Below the pieces are notes generated by a model that was not told where the DNA came from, searched no databases, and worked only from the letters and a program-made list of their open reading frames with translations. A stretch of 64,000 nucleotides of DNA, from NCBI GenBank assembly GCA_014529385.2, contig CM043953.1:69048372-69112371 (forward strand), written 5' to 3'. Origin of the DNA: Adiantum capillus-veneris (taxonomy: Eukaryota; Streptophyta; Polypodiopsida; Polypodiales; Pteridaceae). Shown here one piece after another: positions 48,279 through 58,042 of this stretch. The first letter of the stretch is position 1, and each line of letters begins with the position of its first letter. Position numbers and translations under genes: made by a program.

Positions 48279-48282
48279 TCAG

Positions 48283-48299
48283 TGGTGCCACCACAGAGG
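48283..48299 (+). promoter_or_regulatory. Probable primer-binding site of gag-only element
   Basis: TGGTGCCACCACAGAGG starting four bases after the left LTR end. Confidence 0.6.
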
Positions 48300-48383
48300 A
48301 GCTACTGATTGCTCCTTGGTGAAGTCAAAGACAATGTTGCAGTGTTTCCAGGTTCAAAGAACAAGTGCTGCTAAGCAAGATGT

Positions 48384-48905
48384 GGTCGGGTTTTCTGACT
48401 TTTATAAGTGCTGAAGATGTAGAAGTGTGGCTGTAGGACTACGGTCTTTTTTTGCTGGAGAATGGCTTGTCGAAAGAAGAGGGAGTGGCCCAAGATTTCC
48501 CGCTCTTGGTTAGTGGCAAAGCAACGATATGGTATGAGAGCTTGTAGGCTGAAGAAAAGCTGGATTGGGGCACATTGGAAGTGGCATTCCAAAGCCGATA
48601 TGTGGCCAACCCGCAGTGGAGTGAAGTGAAGCACATGATGGACAACCTAAAGCAAAGCCTTGACAACGATTTTTGAGCATTCGTGTGGGAGTTCGAGGCC
48701 ATATGGAGCAAGTTGGTTAAGGTAACTGCTATAGAGAATGTAGATTTTTTAAAGATGACCAAGTTTGTGGACTGCTTGCATGTCAAAGTGCGGGATAAAG
48801 TCGAGATAGATGGGCCATGCACGTATGAGGAGGCAGTAGCCTACACATAGAGCAGGACGAAGAAGATTTTAAAGAAGCAACAGGAAAAGCGAGTCCATTG
48901 GTGCC
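48384..48905 (+). pseudogene. Retrotransposon Gag remnant
   Basis: One plus-strand frame interrupted by several TAG/TGA stops. Readable parts include LLVSGKATIWYESL, LDWGTLEVAFQSRYV and FLKMTKFVDCLHVKVRDKVE. This is the W-Y ... W-x-x-(L/F)...F-x-x-R-(F/Y) pattern of plant Gag domains. Most stops are TAG at positions where Gln or Trp would fit, consistent with C-to-T decay. No zinc knuckle seen. Confidence 0.7.
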
Positions 48906-49048
48906 AAGGCTAGTTGCTAGGGAAGAGCTTCAGGTAGTCCAACCCTTTGTTGATGCACATGTGCTAGAAGCGAGTCCATTGGTGCCAAGGCTAGTTGCTA
49001 GGGAAGAGCTTCAGGAGTCCAACCCTTTGTTGATGCACATGTGGTAGA
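48887..49048 (+). repeat. 81-bp tandem duplication
   Basis: AAGCGAGTCCATTGGTGCCA and the following ~60 bp occur at 48,887 and again at 48,968. Confidence 0.9.
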
Positions 49049-49154
49049 AGCAGATAGGTATGATGACAGAGTAGAGACGGTACCGTGTGGGCCTATGAGG
49101 CCTCAGTAGCTGCAGAGAGGAGCCTACCAAGTACCACCTGATGTGCTTGACTAG

Positions 49155-50030
49155 GTGACTTCCGAAAAGCAAGCATTGGAGAAGATAGCTGAAGTGCCAA
49201 AGTCGGTGATTTTTATGGAGAAAGACGAGGTGTATAGCAGTGCCTTGGATACGGACAACACATGGGAAACGGAGTCTGCTTTCTCAAGGTATGAGACATA
49301 TGATGTTATGTATGTCGATAATTTGGTTAAAGAACAGCAAAAGAGCCAGTTTGCAAAGACCAGGGGGTTGGGCAACCCTCTCTCTTACCTTGTGGTGGTC
49401 AGGCCATGTTGACTGAAGATGAACGTCTTGATGAAGATGATTGGGGATTTGATGAGCCGGTGGTCGATGTTGATAGCGAGTCGCAGGTTTTGGTTGCTAA
49501 AGCTTTGGCGAGGATACATGACATGCAAGGCTGTGTGCCTGCTCTAGTACTGCTTGAAGAGCCTACAGATGAGGTTTTGCCAGTGTTTGCTTTGGATGAT
49601 TGGATGCCGCACGTTGGTGCCATGCTACTGATGGATTTGTTGATAAAGGTTGCTATGCAAGAACCACTATGCCGCTTGCTACATGTTGTGTGTTTCGAAG
49701 ACGATGATGCTATGAAGATCTCTCTAGACGATGGCGGGGAGACACAGGATACAGAAGATATGCAGGGTGTGCAGGTTTGTTTTGGTCATGGAGATAGTCC
49801 ATATATACAACTTTTTGAAGGGAGTTGATATGAAGGTCTACACAACTGGTTGGCTGACAAAGTTACCGGTGCAAAGCAGGGAATACTTGCCTATGTGTTA
49901 CAGACGAATGATGATGATCAAAGCTATATTTTTGATCTCGGCGGAAGCTTCATTATAGTTGGGAGAGCTTATGGCCTTAAATTTGAACCGGGCAGGCTCT
50001 ATAGCAGATGCACATCTCTCTCTACCTAAC
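49155..50030 (+). pseudogene. Unrecognised acidic coding remnant inside gag-only element
   Basis: Open frames 49,155-49,412 and 49,406-49,828 are strongly acidic (DEDDWGFDEPVVDVDSES). A later segment near 49,860-50,030 reads GILAYVLQTNDDDQSYIFDL and GRAYGLKFEPG. Together they look like a decayed protein C-terminal to Gag. I do not recognise the family; a linker before a lost Pol is possible. Confidence 0.4.
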
Positions 50031-50649
50031 TACTGCTAATTATCTAGCTTCTTGTACATAGTAGCTATCAGTTTTCTTCTTATGCACTGATATCCTATCT
50101 AAATAATGCCACGATTGAGCATGAATGCTCAACGAGGGGGCGGTCAATGATGGTGCACCCAATTTGTGTCGACACAGGGAGAAGCCAGCAGCAGGAATAT
50201 GGCATCAGGCAGGATGATGGTATCGGACTTTGACAGGTCTCAAATGCATTTTGGAGCAGGTCTCACCGTGATATGTACGCCAAATGCGGCTTTTTACTGG
50301 TCAAGTTTGGTTTTGAAGCTCTACGGATCAGAATATCTACAGGTGTCTAAAGTATAGATTCGATGTGCTATACGTCTCGGGTTTTTTGGGCTCGTCATTT
50401 CAAGGTGTTGTTGGATCGGGAGAAGGGTACCAAGATGGAGCTTGAGCCGGCCTAGTCATTGCGATCGATAAAGCTACACGACGGCGTGGCTTTCTGTGGG
50501 AAGGCGGCCCAAGTTGCAAGTGGACTTTTGTTAAAGAAAATTGCCATGCTCTAAAAAAAAAAAACAAAGGAGCTGCAGTCAACTGCAAGAAGGTGGCGTT
50601 TTTTTTTTTGGAGGCCCTGCATGCAGGAAAGCGGGCCAGTTGGAGGGCA
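50031..50649 (+). other. Untranslated tail of gag-only element
   Basis: No open frame of note. Contains poly-A (50,560-50,569) and poly-T (50,600-50,609) runs and ends in a short purine tract before the right LTR. Confidence 0.4.
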
Positions 50650-51563
50650 TGAAGACAGGTTGCCAGAAGTAGAGCGACCAGTTAGGGAGGGGGTTGTGCC
50701 ACTTAGTGAGCAGGAGGTGGCCATGCAGGTAGGGAAGCCGAGGGGCTACAGGCCATCGCTATACAGGAGGAGGAAAAGGCAGAGGGCAGCCGAGGGGGGA
50801 CCGCCTTGCAGAGATGTGGAGGAGCTGCAGTAGGGGCTGAGGGCCACGGGGTGGTGCAGATTCCAGCCTTGAGGTGGTCATGAGGGTGAAGCCAGGGGCA
50901 GCCGGGGGAGGCCGCCAGGGCTATAATAGGGCAGCGCTACAGTAAGGGGAGGCTGCAGGGCCGCCATGTGAGAAGAAGGTCCGATAGAGGGCATGCAAGA
51001 GGAGGTGATGCAGATAAGAGAGGGGAGTCAACTGTAGTGGGCGAGGAAAGCCACAAAGGGCTGCCAAGTTGGAGCAGGACTGCAGGGTGGTGTCACCATG
51101 AAGGGGAGATGTAGTGGCCACTTGCAGAGGTGGGGGGCTGGCCAGTAGCGAGAAAGAATTCTCTAAGCCGAGTGGGGCTCGACCAAACAGAGTTTACATT
51201 TTGATGCAAAGGTTTTCTATTGGTTTTTTTATGGCTCGATTGTGACCATCTACTCGTCTCGTCTTGAGAATCTCGTCCGTGGAAGCAGTGGCTCCGGACT
51301 GATTGTGTGTGTGTGCAAAGAGAGAGGAGGAGAGAGATTGAGTGAGCCATGTGAATGAGGGATTGCCAGTTGGTTTGTATATGCGTCAGCCAATGTGAGT
51401 GTGTATGGTCGGGAATGCTAGTAGGCGAGCCTCTGCATTGGAAGTTTACAAAAAGTGTGCACGTGTACGTGATTCTGTGTGGCTTGGGGTGCTGGATATC
51501 TGTTGGGCTATAGAGAGGCAATCATATAGTGTATTTGGTGTTGTATCCTTTTCCCCCATCCCA
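50650..51563 (+). repeat. 3' LTR of gag-only element
   Basis: Second copy of the direct repeat, ending CCCCATCCCA at 51,563. Confidence 0.78.
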
Positions 51564-51574
51564 ACGGCATGATA

Positions 51575-53075
51575 TTTAGCTAGTAAAAAGAGAAATTGTA
51601 TAACCTTTCTATCACCCAGGTGTGGTAGATTGGTTATGCCATTTCCCTCTTGAATAATTGGTCTTGAGTTCAACTCCTTGTCGGCTAGATCTTTAAGGTC
51701 TCTTGGGATAGTTTCCTACGACGTTAAAACTCTCTTCTTCTCGGGTGTGTGTGTGTGTGAGCTAATAAAAATAGAAAAATGATATAACCTTTCTATCACC
51801 AAAGTGTGGTAGATTGGTTATTCCATTTCCCTCTTGAATAAGAGGTCTTGAGTTCAACTCCTCATCGGCTAGATCTTTAAGGTCTCTTGGGATAGTTTCC
51901 TACGATGTTAAAACTCTCTTCTTCTCGGGTGTATGTGTGTGTGCTAATAAAAAGAGGAAAATGGTATAACCTTTCTATCACTCAAGTGTAGTAATTGGTT
52001 ATGCCATTTCCCTCTTGAATAAAGGTCTTGAGTTTAACTCCTCGTCGGCTAGATCTTTAAGGTCTCTTGGGATATTTTCCTACGATGTTAAAACTCTCTT
52101 CTTCTCAGGTGTGTGCGGGTGTGTGTGTGTGTGCGTGCTAATAAAAAGAGGAAAATGGTATAACCTTTCTATCACCCAAGTGTGGTAGATTGGTTATGCC
52201 GTTTCCCTCTTGAATAACAGGTCTTGAGTTCAACTCCTCGTTGGCTAGATCTTCAAGGTCTCTTGGGATAGTTTCCTACGACATTAAAACTCTCTTCTTC
52301 TCGGGTGTGTGTGGGTTTGTGTGTGTGTGTGCTAATAAAAAGAGGAAAATGGTATAACCTTTCTATCACCCAAGTGTGGCAGATTGGTTATGCCATTTTC
52401 CTCTTGAATAACAGGTCTTGAGTGTAACTCCTCGTCAGCTAGATCTTTAAGGTCTCTTGGGATAGTTTCCTATGACGTTAAAACTCTCTTCTTCTCGGGT
52501 GTGTGTGTGTGTGTGTGCGCGCTAATAAAAAGAGGAAAATGATATAACCTTTCTATCACCCAAGTGTGGTAGATTGGTTATGCCATTTCCCTCTCGAATA
52601 AAAGGTCTTGAGTTCAACTCCTCGTTGGCTAGATCTTTAAGGTCTCTTGGGATAGTTTCCTACGATGTTAAAACTCTCTTCTTCTTGGGTGTGTGTGGGT
52701 GTGTGAGTGTGTGTGCTAATAAAAAGACAAAAATGGTATAACCTTTCTATCACCCAAGTGTGGCAGATTGGTTATGCCATTTCGCTCTTGAATAACAAGT
52801 CTTGAGTTCAACTCCTCGTTGGCTAGATCTGTAAGGTCTCTTGGATAGTCTCCTACAACGTTAAAACTCTCTTCTTCTTGGGTGTGTGTGGGTGTGTGTA
52901 TCACGCTAATAAAAAGAGAAAAATGGTATAACCTTTCTATCACCCAAGTGTGGTAGATTGCTTATGCCATTTCCCTCTTGAATAACAGGTCTTGAGTTCA
53001 ACTCCTCGTTGACTAGACCTTTAAGGTCTCTTGGGATAGTTTCCTACGACGTTAAAACTCTCTTCTTCTTCTTCT
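51575..53075 (+). repeat. Tandem array of eight ~190-bp tRNA-like units
   Basis: Units begin at about 51,581, 51,761, 51,943, 52,137, 52,331, 52,521, 52,714 and 52,905. Each has a D-arm/A-box-like TGTGGTAGATTGGTTATGCC, then about 30 nt later a T-arm/B-box-like GAGTTCAACTCC (unit 1: 51,666-51,677) in which GAG and CTC pair around TTCAA. Then come a conserved AGATCTTTAAGGTCTCTTGG tail, a pyrimidine run and a (GT)n linker of varying length. The B-like box matches the pol III consensus at most positions. The unit looks like a tRNA-derived SINE or tRNA-related satellite, not a functional tRNA gene. Confidence 0.85.

Positions 53076-53079
<4 letters not shown>

Positions 53080-53118
<39 letters not shown>
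53080..53118 (+). repeat. (TC)n microsatellite
   Basis: About 39 bp of TC between the tandem array and the RPL27a copy. Confidence 0.95.
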
Positions 53119-53121
<3 letters not shown>

Positions 53122-53127
53122 GAGCGC

Positions 53128-53554
53128 ATGCTGGCAGAAGCATAGGAAGAAGAGAGGTCACGTCAGTGCATGCCACATAAGAATTTGCAAGCACAGAAAG
53201 CATCCTGGAGGTCGTGGTAATGCAGGACGTATGCACGACCATTGCATTTTGCTAGAAAAATATCACCCTAGGTACTTCCGGAAGGTAGGTATGCACTACT
53301 TCCACAAGACAATGAACAAGTTCCACTGTCCCATAGTGAATGTGGATTATCTCTTCTCGCTTCTTTCCGACTCTGTGAAGTCTGCTTTAGAAGGAAAGGG
53401 GACCTTGCTGGATGTCACACAGTTTAGGTACTTCAAGGTGCTAGATAAAGGCGATGCTCCCCCCACTCCTCTGGTTGTTAAAGCCAATTTCTTCTCTAAG
53501 CTTGTGGAGAAGAAGATCAAAGAGGCTAGTGGTGCCGTCCTTCTCGCTGCTTGA
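53128..53554 (+). pseudogene. RPL27A: 60S ribosomal protein L27a (uL15) processed copy
   Basis: Frame containing [69 protein letters not shown] and [14 protein letters not shown] then TGA. It spans essentially the whole of cytosolic L27a/uL15 without introns, as in a retrocopy. Several positions normally Gly in this family are Cys, Ile or Arg (SAxHxRIx and GNAGx), and the start ATG at 53,128 is out of frame, so it is not functional. The open frame extends upstream only through the TC microsatellite. No poly-A tail is seen. Confidence 0.9.
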
Positions 53555-53667
53555 GGTCAGATCTTCCCTTCTATTAACATGTAGGTGGATGACAATGCTT
53601 TTTTTGCTTCTCAATTTAGTTGTAAAGGATTTTTGTATAAGGACTTGCAGAGATGTCGCCTTCCAAA

Positions 53668-53769
53668 GGGCTCTTGCTGCTCCAAAAAATCCGCCTCCTC
53701 AATACGGATCCAATACGATCCTCAATTTGTTACATTGATGGAGAAAAGGGCATTCTACGATATAGAGGC
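53668..53769 (+). pseudogene. Citrate synthase exon-sized fragment
   Basis: In one frame: KIRLLNTDPIRSSICYIDGE then KGILRYRG. The run IDG(E/D)KGILRYRG preceded by an N-T-x-P-x-R-S stretch is a hallmark near the N-terminal third of eukaryotic citrate synthase. In the intact enzyme the motif continues with YPIEEL; here it breaks after RYRG. About 34 residues in all. The peroxisomal form seems closer from memory. Only a fragment, embedded between ribosomal protein copies. Confidence 0.75.
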
Positions 53770-54190
<421 letters not shown>

Positions 54191-54233
54191 CACGACGAAG
54201 AGGAAGCAGAAGCAGTTGTGGTAGTAAGCAGTC

Positions 54234-54407
54234 ATGACGGTAAGCGCCGCAACGATGGATGTAACAAGCACAAAAGAGGCGACACCAATCCCATCAAATG
54301 CTCCAATTGTGGGCGATGTGTGTGCAAGGACAAGGCTGTCAAGCGCTTTCTTGTAAGAAACATTGTTGAACAAGCTGTTGTGCGAGATGTGCAGGATGCT
54401 TGCGTTA
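54234..54407 (+). pseudogene. RPS26: 40S ribosomal protein S26 (eS26) N-terminal fragment
   Basis: After ATG at 54,234 and a one-base loss, the frame reads [36 protein letters not shown] and [19 protein letters not shown]. This matches roughly the first 60 residues of cytosolic S26, including the CxxC metal-binding pair. Similarity ends abruptly at about 54,407, where Ty1/copia sequence begins a few bases later. The C-terminal half is absent. Intronless over this length; non-functional. Confidence 0.88.
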
Positions 54408-54411
54408 CTTT

Positions 54412-56086
54412 CTAGAAAAAACAGGACTAGGCAGCGTGTAGTTGAACAGGCTTTTATTGCTTCTCAAAGAAAGGGTGGTAACAGTAATGCAGCCACTTCT
54501 TATGGTTTTGCTGCGAGTGGAAAAAATTATGTTCCTAATGCTTCTGCTGGCAGTACTTCGTCTGGCAATTCTGGTGATAAGGGCAAAAAGAAGATGCACT
54601 GCCATTATTGTAAAGCCAATGATCACTTGATTAAGTCGTGTCCTAAGTTGAAGGCCAAAGAGGCTAAGAAGAAAGAGGGTGGTTCCACTGCAAATGCTGG
54701 TTCCACTACAAATGAAGCCATTGTTGAGTCTTCTGTGAAAGGAGACTGTGTTGCTGATGTTGATGCAGAATGGGCTTTTAGCGGAGAGTGCACTTACAAT
54801 CCTGCTGTCCATGATGCATGCTTGTCAGTTGCTGCAGATTCACATGCATGTGTGGTATTTCGACAGTGGTGCTACAAAGCACATTACCTCACATTGTGAA
54901 TTGTTTACCTCTCTCGAGTCTGTCCCTCATGGGAATTCAGTCACTTGTGCCAACAACGCCTCTTATCCAGTTTAGGGAGTTGGAAAGATTGTGCTCACTG
55001 CTGCTAATGGCAGTTCCTTCACACTTGTTGATGCACTTTATGTACCTGGGATCAAGAATAATCTCTTGTCTGTATCCGCACTTGCTAGACATGGACTTGT
55101 AGTCAAATTTGTGGATGACAGATGTACAGTTCATAATCTTAGTTTTGGTGATGAAATTGTTGCATTTGGCCTTTTGTGTCGTGGGCTGTATAAGCTCACT
55201 TTGTATGACAAGTGTGGACAAAATTTTGCAAATGCTGTTGCAGATTCAAGGGCTATTTTAGATACAAAACTTTGGCATGCACGTTTTGGTCATCTAAATT
55301 TTGCCAGTTTGCTGCGTTTGCAGAAATCTGATATAGTTGCTTCTTTGCCGCCTCTTGAAGCACCTGTCAAACATGTTTGTGAAGGCTGTATTTTGGGTAA
55401 GATGCAACGTTCTAAATTTCCAAAGGATGGTTTAGTTCGGGCCACATGCAGGTTGCAGCTTGTGCATAGTGATGTTTGTGGGCCCATGTAAACTCCGTCC
55501 TTGGGCAATTACCTGTATTTCGTGACTTTCATTGATGATTACTCCAGGCATGCATGGGTATTTCCGCTTAAAGCGAAGTCCGAAGTTTTTATGTGCTTCA
55601 AACAATTTCTGGCTATGGTTGAAAATGTCTCGAAATGTACTATGGGCACCCTCCGTTCTGATCAAGGGGGGGAGTATATGTCTCATGAATTTAATGCATT
55701 TCTGGCTAGTCGTGGGATAAAACACCAATGTACAGTGCCTTATACACCTTAGCAAAATGGTGTTGCTGAGAGAAAAAACAGGTCACTGACGGAAATGGCA
55801 CGATGTATAGTCAAAAGTCAAGCTTTGCCGCATTCTTTTTCGCTTGAGGCCATTATGTGTGCCACTTATGTACTTAACAGGTGTCCTACAAAAGCTTTGC
55901 AGTCTATTACTCCATAAGAAGCATGTCATAATAGAAAACCTTCTATTGAGCACATACGTGTTTTTGGCTGTTTGGCATATGCTTTGGTGCCACAAGTACA
56001 ACGCAGAAAATTGGATGATAAGGCTGTCAAATGTATTTTTGTTGGTTATAGTGCTGAAAGCAAAGGTTACAGGTTGTATCATCCGC
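54412..56086 (+). pseudogene. Ty1/copia Gag-protease-integrase fragment
   Basis: Plus-strand copia polyprotein piece. A Gag tail with CCHC knuckle (CHYCKANDHLIKSCP, about 54,600-54,645) is followed by a one-base shift near 54,840. Protease WYFDSGATKHIT (about 54,855) and GAG-pre-integrase LWHARFGHLNFASLL with CEGCILGK come next. The integrase core has FIDDYSRHAW, LRSDQGGEY and GVAERKN (D, D, E present). In-frame stops at 54,973, 55,489, 55,750 and 55,915 (mostly TAG/TAA where Gln is expected) show decay. Protease-integrase order before RT is the Ty1/copia order. It ends after KGYRLYHP where the Tat-like LTR starts at 56,087. No LTR or RT of this element is in the window. Confidence 0.92.
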
Positions 56087-58017
56087 TGAGAGGCGGAAGT
56101 GAAAAAAATAGACCCGGTGGCCTCTACACCAAGACTAAGCACAATGGCCTCATCATGGGGAATACACAATAGGGGCACCACCTAGCAAGATATGCGGCTA
56201 GGACGCATACATATACACAATGAAGCATGCATGGAAAAAAATTTCAAGATCCACGCCCAAATGTGGAATGCGGTGGTCGGAGAATAAGGTGAGAGGAGTG
56301 GTGAGTGAGTGAGAATGGGCTCGCTACGTGTGCATGTAGTAAGGAAGATAACGAGGTCAGGGATACATGCAAGTATGCTCACTTCTCATACAAAAGGTGA
56401 CGAATCCGCACACCTTAAGATAGAAGTAGCAAGATGATAGGAATATGAGAGGGAGAGAGAGTGTGTGTGTGTGGTGGCGAATCCGCACACCTTAACATAA
56501 GCCGAAACAAAATGGCAAGGAACAAGAATATACCATACTCACAATGAGATGTATCCAAAGCGACACAAAGTATGGCACCAAGATGGAGTGTGTTGATTGC
56601 TTGCAAAAGATGAATACAATAGGTAGCGTATGGCAGGAAAATGAGAAGGGAACAAGATTGTAGCAGGCATAATGGAGAGATGGGAGTTGATGGCGAGGAA
56701 TATCATGAGTGTGTCCACCCTTCTTCTTCTTGAAATTGTGCCTTCAACCCTTAATTACAAGTGGTGTGGAGGTGTGGTGCTCATCTTTTGTGCATGGTGA
56801 TGGTGATGATGATGGTGTTGTGATTATGTGATTAGGGTTCATGCTACAAGCATGTAGCACAAGAGTGTGTATGGATAGGTGAGTGTGTGTGTGTGTGTTC
56901 TCTCCCCCAAGTGAGCTCTCATGGCCTCCTTATATAGGGAAGGAGGGAACGATTTAGCAATATTTCTATTTGAGGTGAGTGTCCCACTTTGGTGACTAGG
57001 AAAATGGGGTGCATGTGACTGTGGCTCCCATCTTGTCTCCTCATTATTTAAAATACCAGAGTCAATAGAGAGAGGAAAAGAGAGAATGTGGGTAGGATGT
57101 AGAGGATAGGAAATATTTACAATAGTCTAGCTTTGGATAGACATAAGCTTATTAGGAAGAGAAGAGAGAGGTAAGAAAATTATAAGAGAGGTTGTCGAAG
57201 GTGGATATTTGTTGATGAGGATGGATTCTCCAAAAGTGGTGATAGAATTACTCTAGACTAGCCAAGACCTCATTAAAAGAGCCTTGTCTCTTGTAATCAT
57301 GCTTGAAGACTTGTAGAACCATAGCCATTCTAGAAGGAAGAAAAGTGGGGATGGCCTGTGTCACCATTACACGAAAAAACTGGGGTCCACTACAAAAATC
57401 ATATCTCCGTGTTCATAACTCCAAAAATTCTGAAAAAATTTAAGCTAAAAGTTGAGATCACGAGCTACATCTTTCATGTTGAACGCTCCTTCAGATTCGG
57501 GGTTCTTCTTTACTTAAAATATTCAGCCAAATAATGTATTATTTGTGGCTGCAAAAGTCTTTTGGTGGTCCCCTTTGAGTGGACTTCTCTCTTGCCTTCA
57601 AGTGTAAGCTCCTTCATGTGTATGAAAACATGACCTAGAAAGTTGAAAAGATTGGCAATCATCTAGATGGAGGTATTATTGAAATTTGAAAGTTGGGTTG
57701 ATGTTTGAAAATGAAAACTAGTGAATAAAATATTTGGTAGAGTGGACTAATATATATACATGAAAAAAATATATTAGAAAATACTAGAATATATATATAT
57801 TTAATATATAAGGTCAAAAGAAAGATCAACAAAGAAAGCTTACTTATTATGCTACATCGTGATTGATTAGCATAAGTATTATTTATTTAATAAAGGCTAA
57901 AACGTTTGTGAAAAAGGAAGAAAAAATCAAAAGTAACTTATACAATGGGAAATATTTTGATAAAAGGGAAAAAATATATGGGGGGGGTTCCCATGCATGG
58001 AAAAGCTTTCCTCATTA
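56087..58017 (-). repeat. 3' LTR of the second Tat-like element (about 1.93 kb)
   Basis: Starts TGAGAGGCGGAAG immediately where the copia integrase breaks off, and ends at ...CCTCATTA beside the polypurine tract. The second LTR is outside the window, so limits come from these junctions. It resembles the first element's LTR in patches (GTGGCCTCTA; AGGGGCACCACCTAG; and a block with ACTGGGGTCCACT near 57,381 versus 4,751). The match is not close, so the two elements are separate families of one lineage. Confidence 0.75.
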
Positions 58018-58028
58018 GCCCTCCCCCT
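58018..58028 (-). other. Polypurine tract of the second Tat-like element
   Basis: Element-strand AGGGGGAGGGC directly before the LTR start TAATGAGG. Confidence 0.75.
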
Positions 58029-58042
58029 AAGGCTAGAGGTAT

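Larger units (their letters stand above)
47356..51563 (+). mobile_element. Gag-only, probably non-autonomous LTR retrotransposon (4.2 kb)
   Basis: Direct repeats 47,356-48,278 and 50,650-51,563 serve as LTRs ending ...CCCCATCCCA. TGGTGCCACCACAGAGG four bases inside the left repeat is a plausible PBS, and TTGGAGGGCA precedes the right repeat as a short PPT. The 2.4-kb interior has a Gag-like remnant and unassigned ORFs but no RT, RNase H or integrase. A TSD is not evident, so the outer ends may be off by some bases. Confidence 0.72.

Noticed and set aside
47369-48308. Multiple overlapping ORFs on both strands
   Set aside because: They fall within an LTR that recurs at 50.65-51.56 kb, have low-complexity composition and are not kept open in the second copy.
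51620-51680. A genuine tRNA gene
   Set aside because: A- and B-like boxes are present, but I could not fit an acceptor stem or a proper anticodon arm, and the sequence repeats eight times with drift.
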